Shown here in pieces: positions 7,603 to 13,812 of a stretch of DNA of 17,942 bases. The stretch covers positions 1 to 17,942 of the forward strand of contig JAITAW010000108.1 of the NCBI GenBank assembly GCA_031283905.1, in the 5' to 3' direction. Every line of letters begins with the position of its first letter. The first letter of the stretch is position 1. The notes beneath the pieces were generated by a model, which saw only the letters and a list, made by a program, of their open reading frames with translations, searched no databases and was not told the origin of the DNA. Source of the DNA: Treponema sp. GTDB taxonomy: Bacteria; Spirochaetota; Spirochaetia; Treponematales; Breznakiellaceae. A program made the position numbers and the translations under genes.

Positions 7603-7744
7603 GAAGATCACAGCTTTGTGAGGGCAAACCTCCCGGCAACGGAACAATCGCGCCGCGGTTATTCAGGCTCTTACATAATTTTTTCGTTTCGGTTATATTT
7701 TGTGTATCTTGAAGCTTAAGAACCTTTATCAATACAAACTCCGA

Positions 7745-7765
7745 GGCAAAGCCTTTGGCTTTGCC
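7745..7765. repeat. Perfect 9-bp hairpin
   Basis: GGCAAAGCC, TTT loop, GGCTTTGCC. There is no T tract on either side, so a REP-like dispersed palindrome is more likely than a classical terminator. Confidence 0.6.
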
Positions 7766-7777
7766 CGGCTTCCGGCT

Positions 7778-7793
7778 TCTCTTATACACATCT
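7778..7793 (+). other. 16-nt exact match to the Tn5 mosaic end
   Basis: TCTCTTATACACATCT is identical to the last 16 bases of the engineered 19-bp mosaic end used in tagmentation libraries (CTGTCTCTTATACACATCT). The three preceding bases (GCT for CTG) do not match, and the following bases do not match the standard adapter tails. It may mark a chimeric join. Confidence 0.5.
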
Positions 7794-7928
7794 AGCATGG
7801 ATCGTGTCAAGGGCCGGGCGGAATCTCGCTCTTTTTTTAAGCGAAACACCCTAATTTGACTGCGGGAACGCCGTGACGCCGTGACCGCACGCGGGGCGGA
7901 ACCCGCAGTTTATCATGAAGGAGTAGTT

Positions 7929-9877
7929 ATGAAATTTCGCAAACGGCGAACACTTGTGTTCGTATTTTCACTTATTGTTCTTGCGCTTTCATTCGCCGTG
8001 CGCTATTCGGCGGCATGGCTGGGCGGTTTTGTTTCCGAAAGTCCGATTACGCCCTTTGTCGAGGAGCATATCATTCACAGGCAGCTTAATCCCGAAACCC
8101 TTGTCAGAAATTGGGGAAATCTAATCAAAAAAATGGCGGGAACCGGGACTTTGTTCGCGCTTTTTTTACTCTTTATGACACGCGAAAAATGGCTGCCTTT
8201 TATTAAAGTGATTGGTAGAAGATTAAAAGAATTGATAACAAATCAAAATCTGACAGTGATTGAAAAGCGCCTGTCCAACAAATTATTTCTGTTTCTTTTT
8301 TGCGGGTTTTTAGGCGCGGCATTTTTTGTAACAACCTTCGGCGTTCAAATACTCGATGTTACTTATACGGACTGGCTTATGGCGGGAGGCGATTTATCCC
8401 AGCATTATTTGGGTTGGCGTATGTTCCGCCAATCGGCATGGCACTTCCCTATCGGCCTCATGGACAATATTGTCTACCCGTTTAAGGAATCGGTCGTATA
8501 CACCGATTCGATTCCGTTTTTGCCGTTTTTTTCAAACTGTTTTCGCCCCTCCTGCCGGAAAGCTTTCAGTATTTCGGCGTTTTCGGCTTGTTGGTTTATT
8601 TCTTGCAGGGAGCGGCAGCCGCGCTTGTCATTCAAAAACTCTGTAAAAACAGCCTTTTTGCGATTGTTGGCTCCGTGTTTTTTATTTTTTCCTCCACAAT
8701 GATGCAGCGCATATATGCGCATACTTCTCTTGCGGCGCATTTTATTATTCTGCTGTGCATAAGCGCCTGCATAACCTATACCACGAAGCGGACTGTGCGT
8801 CAAAATGTGTTTATATGGGGCGGATTATTTTGTTTGGCTGCAGGTCTGCATCTGTATTTTGCGCCTGTGGTATTTGCGTTTATGGTTATTTGTCTGGTAA
8901 AAGACTTTTTGGAAACACGGCGTTTGCGTGAAAATATTGTTTCCTGCGCCGCATCGCTTGTCATTTTCTTTATTACGATGTTTCTCTTTGGTTATTTTTA
9001 TTCCCATGCGAAGGCTTCGGCAGGGGGGCTTGGTGCCTACAGTATGAACATCAACGCCTTGTTGAACGCGCGAGGGACATCGCGTTTCCTTCAGTCTCTC
9101 CCGGTTGCCACGGCAGGGCAATATGAAGGCTACGGTTATCTTGGTTTCGGCGTTTTACTCGGCTGTTTTTTCTGTACGTGTTTTGCGTTTTACAAAACAA
9201 ACGAAATAAAACAGGCGTTGCAACATACGACATACAGGAGAAATGCCGTTTTGACGGCCTCCCTTTGTTTGTTCTTTTTTATATTCGCGCTTTCGCCGGT
9301 AATTACGTTTAACGGCAAAAAAATCTTCAGTTTTTCCATTCCGGGTATTAATCATGTATGGAGCATATTTCGCTCTACCGGAAGATATGTATGGGTGCTG
9401 ATGTATATCATTTTGTGCGCCTTGTGTCGGGGGATAAAAAAGGCGTTCGGTGCGAAAAAAGGCCTTTTAATTCTGTGCGCCCTCCTTGCCGTCCAATATG
9501 CTGACCTGAAAGATTATTTTAAAAAAGGGAACGCTTTTAAGCAAAGAGTAGTATGGGCATCCCCGCTTGTCTCAAATGAATGGGAGAACATTGCCGCGCG
9601 CAAAAAACATATCTTTTTCGTAAGCGGAACCCCGGAGTTATATCCGCTTATGGACTTTGCCCTTGCGCGCGGCCTCACTACAAACGACAGCTATTTATCA
9701 CGGAAAAACGCGCGGCAAATAGAACAGTATAAATCCGAAGAAAAAGAGCGAATCTTCGCGGGTAACGCGGACGCGCAAACAATCTATATATTTGAAACAG
9801 AAGAAGAAGCGGAAAAGTATAAATCTATGCTCGCTCTTTTTTACATAGACGGCGCTATCGTTGGAGTGAAAAAATAA
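7929..9877 (+). CDS. DUF6311-like polytopic membrane protein, frameshifted
   Basis: A large membrane protein in two overlapping frames that together give about 650 residues. The start ATG at 7929 follows AAGGAG with a 5-nt gap and opens with a membrane segment (TLVFVFSLIVLALSFAV). The stretch GGDLSQHYLGWRMFRQSAWHFPIGLMDN through VVYTDSIPFL resembles DUF6311 proteins, integral membrane proteins related in architecture to GT-C glycosyltransferases. The frame is lost in a seven-T run (8526-8532). The other frame continues FKLFSPLLPESFQYFGVFGL and runs through about eight more hydrophobic segments to a charged tail at 9877. One extra T would restore the whole protein. Possible causes are a sequencing error, recent mutation or T-run phase variation. 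Function and substrate are unknown; envelope glycan synthesis is a guess from family architecture. Confidence 0.6.
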
Positions 9878-10006
9878 AACTGCCGCTTATAGCCGCTTAT
9901 AATTGATGCAAAACTACTTCGATTTCTGATTGTCGGCGGTACCAGCGCCAAGTTCAATAAAAATCTCATTAGGGAAGCGCTACAGCGCTTCCCTAATGTC
10001 CAGACA
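9878..10006. other. Short spacer with direct repeat and IS630-end hairpin
   Basis: Holds a tandem repeat GCCGCTTATA x2 (about 9882-9902) just after the membrane-protein stop and a perfect 15-bp inverted repeat at 9967-9998, listed separately. No gene seen. Confidence 0.4.
9967..9998. repeat. Perfect 15-bp inverted repeat at the end of the IS630 remnant
   Basis: CATTAGGGAAGCGCT, 2-nt loop AC, AGCGCTTCCCTAATG. It lies just beyond the IS630 transposase stop (10007-10009), so it is probably the element's right end or a transcription stop linked to it. Confidence 0.6.
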
Positions 10007-10352
10007 CTATTTGAACTGCGGGTATAGGTGTTTCTGTTTTATGCGGGCATCGGCAGTGGTAAATTGCCAGTTGATTTTACACGATTCCTTATTCCGTCTA
10101 CGGTTCCATGCCGCCGCCTGTCGCCGCATCTGCTCTATGCCGGGTATCCGCTCCGACAGCCCGTGGTTGTTTATCTTATTCAGTTCTATCTCCGCCATGT
10201 TCAGCCAGCTCCCGTGCTTCGGCGTATAGTGATCTCCAGCTTGTCCCTCAGCCGTTTCGCTTCTTCCGCCGGAAAGGTTTCATACAGGCTGGCGATACTA
10301 CGCGTGTTCAGATTATCCATAACCAGAGTGAGATTTGCCTGATCATCATAGG
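10007..10352 (-). pseudogene. IS630-family transposase, 3' remnant with frameshift
   Basis: Minus-strand remains of the DDE domain of an IS630 transposase. From about 10352 it reads DDQANLTLVMDNLNTRSIAS and LYETFPAEEAKRLRDKLE. After a one-base loss at about 10232 it continues HYTPKHGSWLNMAEIELNKI and ends with INWQFTTADARIKQKHLYPQFK. These are the family's second catalytic Asp (in MDNLNT) and the Glu (in LNMAEIEL). The N-terminal half is absent; homology stops abruptly at about 10355, next to the broken hicB. Inactive. Confidence 0.85.
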
Positions 10353-10369
10353 GCCTGTTAAAACAACCT

Positions 10370-10409
10370 TTAGATACTATATATCATTATGTTTGATTTT
10401 GCAATACAT
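10370..10409 (-). promoter_or_regulatory. Possible promoter between hicB and the IS630 remnant
   Basis: On the minus strand, TTGCAA and TATAGT are separated by 17 nt. It lies downstream of the hicB frame and points into the IS630 remnant. It could have served a deleted gene such as hicA, or be chance in an AT-rich stretch. Confidence 0.25.
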
Positions 10410-10435
10410 TGTAAGGCTATTTTTCCTATGATTTT

Positions 10436-10644
10436 TTATACGCTTTTTGTTGTTATGTAAAATGGATCATTTTGAAGTAATTTTTCCTCTACTTTATCCT
10501 CGTAATATAATGAAATCGCCTCTTTTAAATTTGTGATCGATTCATCAATTGTCTTTCCCTGAGATGCTCTATATTATTTTCAAAGCATGTGGCAACAAAC
10601 CATTCTTCTTCTTGTTTTATTATTATTGTTCCCTTAAAATTCAT
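10436..10644 (-). pseudogene. hicB: HicB-type antitoxin gene with one-base deletion
   Basis: The start ATG at 10642-10644 has GAGGAGG five bases upstream. The protein begins MNFKGTIIIKQEEEWFVATC followed by FENNI, the HicB partial RNase-H-like fold. It shifts frame in GAGCATCTCAG (about 10565) and in the other frame continues ASQGKTIDESITNLKEAISLYYED and ends at a TAA at 10436-10438. The total of 209 nt is one base short of 70 codons, so a single-base loss explains it. HicB normally neutralises the HicA mRNA interferase. No HicA frame is visible on either side, so this is an orphan and probably dead, unless the indel is a sequencing error. Confidence 0.75.
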
Positions 10645-10681
10645 TGTTTCCTCCTCAATAATATTTACATAAACGTTCCGG

Positions 10682-10911
10682 CGGTATATGACGTTGTAAG
10701 CCGCCGCAATGCGGCGTAGTGAGCCGTGGGAGCTAGGCCGCAGGTGTCGATCCGGCCTAGCAGTTTGTTGCGCTTCGCACATAAAATTGTACAAAAATTC
10801 ACTTTCGTGAATTTACCTTGCAAACTGCCATCGGCCTTTTAGTCCGCAGTAGCCTCGATAATCGGGATTTTTTGCATATTCATGCAAAAAATCTACAAGT
10901 GCAACAGGCTG
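10682..10911. repeat. Cluster of nested inverted repeats
   Basis: No gene is seen in this 230-bp stretch, which is dense in palindromes. There is GCTAGGCCG/CGGCCTAGC (10732-10740 and 10753-10761, 9 bp); GCAGTTTG/CAAACTGC (10760-10767 and 10821-10828, 8 bp) enclosing AAATTCAC/GTGAATTT (10795-10802 and 10807-10814, 8 bp); and GATTTTTTGCAT/ATGCAAAAAATC (10866-10877 and 10882-10893, 12 bp). An 18-nt imperfect inverted pair (10754-10771 and 10901-10918, three mismatches) brackets most of them. It may be a non-autonomous mobile element or a folded RNA. Confidence 0.5.
10866..10893. repeat. Perfect 12-bp hairpin
   Basis: GATTTTTTGCAT, loop ATTC, ATGCAAAAAATC. The A/T-rich arms could act as a terminator in either direction, but no functional gene ends here. 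Confidence 0.6.
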
Positions 10912-11308
10912 CTAGGGCGATTCGCATTAAAGATAAGAGGGGAAAGGGCGGATAAAGTAAGTATGGAACTAACGGAGAAACAATATCAAAAGATAAAGGG
11001 ATTGCCGCCGAAGTAGCGGGGGCATAGGGTTAGCCTGTTGACGGATAGGGCGTATGAAGACGAACGGACGCGGCGTAGGGCGTGGGAGTTAGGGTATATT
11101 CCGGCGGTAGCGCCGAAACGGAACCGTATTCATCGATGGGAGTGACAAGGAGCCGTATAAAAGGCGGAATGAGGCGGGGAGGTTTTTCCGGCGGCTGAAG
11201 AGGTTTCGAGGGAATTGTACCCGTTATGACAAGCGTGATCGTATCTTTTCCGCTTTTATCTATCCCGCTTGTATTTGTATCGCTTTGCGTTGTGTGAACA
11301 CGCCCTAG
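10912..11308 (+). mobile_element. Internally deleted IS5-family (IS427-like) element
   Basis: About 390 bases with both ends recognisable: CTAG-GGGCGATTCGCA on the left and TGTGAACACGCC-CTAG on the right, i.e. inverted ends flanked by CTAG, the target type of the IS427 group. Inside, the transposase start (MELTEKQYQKIKGLPPK then stop, from about 10963) is fused to the C-terminal part in shifting frames: LLTDRAYEDERTRRRAWELG, IPAVAPKRNRIHRWE and YKRRNEAGRFFRRLKRFRGN then FSAFIYPACICIALRCVNTP. The first and middle catalytic parts are missing. It cannot encode a transposase but could be moved in trans. Confidence 0.7.
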
Positions 11309-11310
11309 GG

Positions 11311-11341
11311 GTGCTTTCCTAAAGCTGAAGTTTTGGGAAAG
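11311..11341. repeat. Imperfect hairpin after the IS5 remnant
   Basis: GCTTTCC...AAA-GCTGAAG-TTT...GGAAAGC: 7+3 bp stem with a small internal mismatch, between the IS end and the DUF5131 gene. Confidence 0.4.
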
Positions 11342-11388
11342 CCTCCGTATACTAAAAAACAGTTTCCCTGTATCATTTCACTATCCGT

Positions 11389-12183
11389 ATGCCGAATGAC
11401 GAAAACGCCCAATTATTCCTTTTTGACGACTTGCCGCAGCCGAAAGCGGTTGCGCCGAAAACCGCGACATGGAACCTGTGGCACGGGTGCCTTAAATACA
11501 GCGAGGGCTGCAAAAACTGTTACGTGTACCGGCAGGATGCGAAATGGGGGCGGAATAGCCACAACGTACAGAAAACCGCTCAATTCGATATGCCGCTTGA
11601 GCGGTACGCAAACGGAGCGTATAAGTACCCTTCCGGTTCCGTGTTTTATACCTGTTTTAGTTCCGATTTTTTTCTGGCGGATAAGGGCGCGGATATGTGG
11701 CGGAAAGAAGCGTGGCGCATTATCAGAGAACGGCGCGACTGCGCGTTTCTCATCATTACAAAAAGGATTTTACGCTTTCCAGAGTGTATTCCCGATGATT
11801 GGGGCGCGGGCTATGAAAACGTAACCATTGGAGTTACCTGCGAAAACCAGCGCCGCGCCGGGGAACGGCTCCCGTTTTTTAAGGAACTGCCCATAGCGCG
11901 CAAAGTGTTCATCCATGAGCCGCTGTTTTCGCCGCTTGGCATTTCCGGCTATCTTTTCCCCGGCGTGGAAGAAGTCATTGCCGGCGGGGAATCCGGCGCT
12001 AACGCCCGCGTTTGCCGGTATGAGTGGTTTTTGTCGCTACGGGCGCAGTGCGAAGCCGCTCGCGTCCCTTTTATTTTCAAGCAAACCGGCGCGCGGTTTA
12101 TAAAAGACGGCAAACTCTACGTTATTCCCCGTCCGCTCCAACATGTGCAGGCGGGTAAGGCGGACATTAACTATACGCCGTAA
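11389..12183 (+). CDS. Gp37/Gp68 (DUF5131) family radical-SAM-like protein
   Basis: 264 residues. The N-terminal WNLWHGCLKYSEGCKNCYVY has three cysteines (C34, C41, C44) in the Cx6CxxC spacing of the phage Gp37/Gp68 family (DUF5131). Members usually read WNPWTGCxxxSxGCxxCYA and are thought to be radical-SAM-like Fe-S proteins. Other family features are FSSDFFLADKGADMWR, FLIITKRILRF, NVTIGVTCENQ, and the C-terminal VIAGGESGANARVCRYEW and VPFIFKQTG. Length and motifs suggest an intact protein. The biochemical role is not established. The ATG at 11389 has no visible Shine-Dalgarno, and the gene abuts an IS remnant, so its natural promoter may have been lost. No other phage gene is nearby. Confidence 0.85.
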   Translation: MPNDENAQLFLFDDLPQPKAVAPKTATWNLWHGCLKYSEGCKNCYVYRQDAKWGRNSHNVQKTAQFDMPLERYANGAYKYPSGSVFYTCFSSDFFLADKGADMWRKEAWRIIRERRDCAFLIITKRILRFPECIPDDWGAGYENVTIGVTCENQRRAGERLPFFKELPIARKVFIHEPLFSPLGISGYLFPGVEEVIAGGESGANARVCRYEWFLSLRAQCEAARVPFIFKQTGARFIKDGKLYVIPRPLQHVQAGKADINYTP

Positions 12184-12201
12184 GTTCGGGTCCGCCCTTT
12201 G

Positions 12202-12381
12202 ATGTTCGTTGCCATGTCGGTTATTTTCGCCGCGTGTACCTCGTTGGGGAATCTGTTTGAGAGTGAGGTCGAAGAGATGGATGATGAAGGGATGCTTCTT
12301 CTGCGGAAGCGGACTCGCAACGTCCGGAATCGTGCCGTCGCCAGTTTCAAGCCCTGCGATAGCGACTGGTTCAGAGTTTGA
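12202..12381 (+). CDS. Possible short lipoprotein-like ORF or remnant
   Basis: A 59-codon frame from ATG 12202 begins MFVAMSVIFAACTSLGNLFE, which looks like the end of a signal peptide with a relaxed spirochaetal lipobox (F-A-A-C), followed by an acidic stretch. It lacks the positively charged N-terminus and has no ribosome-binding site. It ends within the ridA promoter. It may be the remnant of a lipoprotein gene, or chance. Confidence 0.2.
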   Translation: MFVAMSVIFAACTSLGNLFESEVEEMDDEGMLLLRKRTRNVRNRAVASFKPCDSDWFRV

Positions 12382-12406
12382 CACGGAGAAACAGGCGCGT
12401 TATAAT
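12378..12406 (+). promoter_or_regulatory. Perfect consensus sigma70 promoter of ridA
   Basis: TTGACA (12378-12383), 17-nt spacer, TATAAT (12401-12406). Transcription would start near 12413, giving a leader of about 12 nt that holds the AAGGAG site. Confidence 0.85.
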
Positions 12407-12424
12407 GCGTTATAAGGAGAAACC

Positions 12425-12802
12425 ATGAAAGAAATCATCACGACCGGCAAAGCGCCGGGCGCTATCGGACCCTATTCGCAGGGCGTTGCCGCAGACGCCG
12501 TCATGTACACCAGCGGCCAGCTTCCGATAGATATGGCTACCGGCGTTCTGGAAACTGCGGACATCAAGAAGGCCGCGAGGGCTTCGCTGGAAAACTGCAA
12601 AGCCATTCTTGAGGCTGGGGGGGCGTCACTCAAGGACGTGGTCAAGACAACGGTCTTTATGACGGACCTCGCGGATTTCGCGGCAATGAACGAAGTCTAC
12701 GTATCGTATTTTACCGAAGATCCGCCCGCCCGAAGCTGCGTACAGGTAGCCGCGCTTCCAAAAGGCGCGAAGATCGAAATTGAAATGCTTGCTGTAAAAT
12801 AG
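12425..12802 (+). CDS. ridA: RidA family reactive enamine/imine deaminase
   Basis: RidA (YjgF/YER057c/UK114) hydrolyses reactive enamine/imine intermediates such as 2-aminoacrylate made by PLP enzymes, protecting other PLP enzymes. The 125 residues are the normal length. Visible family motifs are GAIGPYSQG (about 12-20, with Y17), MYTSGQLPID, the active-site arginine R103 in PPARSCVQVAALPKGAKIEIE, and E120. AAGGAG lies five bases before the ATG, and a perfect consensus promoter precedes it. It stands alone and converges on recR across a hairpin. Confidence 0.96.
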   Translation: MKEIITTGKAPGAIGPYSQGVAADAVMYTSGQLPIDMATGVLETADIKKAARASLENCKAILEAGGASLKDVVKTTVFMTDLADFAAMNEVYVSYFTEDPPARSCVQVAALPKGAKIEIEMLAVK

Positions 12803-12847
12803 GCGTGGCGCAGGGCTTTGTACGCATAGAACGCGCTCTGTGTGTAG

Positions 12848-12873
12848 CAAGCACGGCGGGTCCGCCGTGCTTG
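12848..12873. terminator. Shared hairpin between convergent ridA and recR
   Basis: Perfect 11-bp stem CAAGCACGGCG, loop GGTC, CGCCGTGCTTG, ending one base before the recR stop codon. It is well placed as a bidirectional terminator, although neither side has a long T tract. Confidence 0.65.
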
Positions 12874-12874
12874 G

Positions 12875-13480
12875 TTATCCCATTCGCACCCGTCCGCGAA
12901 AACTCCGCGAGAGGGTAAGTCTGTCTGTGTATTCAAGGTCTCCGCCGACAGGCAGACCGGACGCAAGGCGGCTTACCTCTACGCCTTCTTCTTTGAGCAG
13001 CTTTTGCAGGTACAAGGCGGTGGTGTCCCCTTCAACGGTCGGATTCATAGCCAGGATCACTTCGCGTACATCGTTCCGCCTCACACGCGCCAAAAGTTGC
13101 CCAATGGTGAGATCCCCCGGGCTTATGCCGTCAAGCGGTGCAATGAGTCCGCCAAGCACATGAAATCGCCCGTTAAATTCACGGGATTCTTCTATAATAC
13201 GTACGTCTTGGGCGCGTTCAACCACGCAAATTGTCCGGGAATCGCGGGTTATATCTACGCATATTGGACAGGGGTCTGTTTCCGTCCAACTGCCGCACAC
13301 GGAGCAACGTTTTATCGCCTCGTGCAGGGATGCGAGCTGTTCGGCGAGACCGTGGGCGTAACTAGTGTCCGCGTCAAGAATATGATAGGCAAGACGGGAC
13401 GCGCTTTTTTTTCCGATGCCGGGCAATTTTGAAAGCAAGGCCACAAGTCTGTCAATGGCATTGAGTTCCCGGGCGATCAC
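12875..13480 (-). CDS. recR: Recombination mediator RecR
   Basis: RecR forms ring-shaped clamps and works with RecO (and RecF) to load RecA on gapped DNA. The 201 residues include the N-terminal helix-hairpin-helix (LPGIGKKSASRLAYHIL, about 19-35), a zinc finger with cysteines 59, 62, 71 and 74 (CSVCGSWTETDPCPIC), the Toprim core (TICVVERAQDVRIIEE, about 83-98), and NPTVEGDTTALYLQKLL. It starts with GTG at 13480, overlapping the ybaB stop as GTGA. The dnaX-ybaB-recR order is conserved in many bacteria. Confidence 0.96.
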   Translation of the reverse strand: MIARELNAIDRLVALLSKLPGIGKKSASRLAYHILDADTSYAHGLAEQLASLHEAIKRCSVCGSWTETDPCPICVDITRDSRTICVVERAQDVRIIEESREFNGRFHVLGGLIAPLDGISPGDLTIGQLLARVRRNDVREVILAMNPTVEGDTTALYLQKLLKEEGVEVSRLASGLPVGGDLEYTDRLTLSRSFRGRVRMG

Positions 13481-13803
13481 ATCATACCCGCAAATAAGGA
13501 AGAAAGATTCGGCATACCGGTGAGACCGCCCACCTCCTGCCCGATGGCTTCTTTCACTTTGTCTCGCGCATCCGTAAAAGCCGCGACAATGAGCGCTTCG
13601 AGCATATCTTTGTCATGATCGTTCATCAATTCCGGCGCTATTCTGATTGCTTGCAACTCAATGAGTCCGTTCAGATCGATTTCCACCATGCCGCCGCCTG
13701 ACGAACCGGTTACGTTAACCGTTTCAAGTTTTTGCTGCATGTCGCCCATCTGTTCTTGCAGTTTCTGAACATTTTTAAAAAGATCAAATGGATTTATTTG
13801 CAT
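13477..13803 (-). CDS. YbaB/EbfC family nucleoid-associated protein
   Basis: Small DNA-binding dimer of the YbaB/EbfC family; the Borrelia member EbfC binds DNA and affects gene expression. 108 residues: coiled-coil start MQINPFDLFKNVQKLQEQMGDMQQKLETV, the conserved central strand VNVTGSSGGGMVEIDLNGLIELQAIRI, and helical LEALIVAAFTDARDKVKEA. AAGGAGG precedes the ATG. It lies 9 nt after dnaX and its stop overlaps the recR start. Confidence 0.93.
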   Translation of the reverse strand: MQINPFDLFKNVQKLQEQMGDMQQKLETVNVTGSSGGGMVEIDLNGLIELQAIRIAPELMNDHDKDMLEALIVAAFTDARDKVKEAIGQEVGGLTGMPNLSSLFAGMM

Positions 13804-13812
13804 ATTCCCTCC

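Larger units (their letters stand above)
7603..7928. other. Intergenic stretch with hairpins and a Tn5 mosaic-end-like 16-mer
   Basis: No credible gene is seen. The 120-codon minus-strand frame through here crosses the IS scrap and has no family features. Items visible: a perfect 9-bp hairpin GGCAAAGCC-TTT-GGCTTTGCC at 7745-7765; TCTCTTATACACATCT at 7778-7793; two tandem copies of GCCGTGAC around 7870-7885; and an 8-bp inverted repeat ACTGCGGG/CCCGCAGT (7859-7866 and 7902-7909) just before the DUF6311-like gene. Confidence 0.5.

Noticed and set aside
7487..7849. 120-codon minus-strand frame
   Set aside because: It runs through the IS5 left end, a palindrome and the mosaic-end-like 16-mer; composition is not protein-like and no ribosome-binding site is present.
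10682..10918. Integron attC site or CRISPR repeats
   Set aside because: The palindromes lack the paired GTTRRRY/RYYYAAC core boxes in the right arrangement, no integrase is nearby, and there are no regularly spaced repeats.
11333..11824. 163-codon plus-strand frame overlapping the DUF5131 gene
   Set aside because: Different frame from the conserved cysteine motif protein; no motif and starts inside a hairpin.
12037..12384. 115-codon minus-strand frame opposite the DUF5131 end and the ridA promoter region
   Set aside because: Overlaps the well-supported DUF5131 gene and has no motif or start signal.
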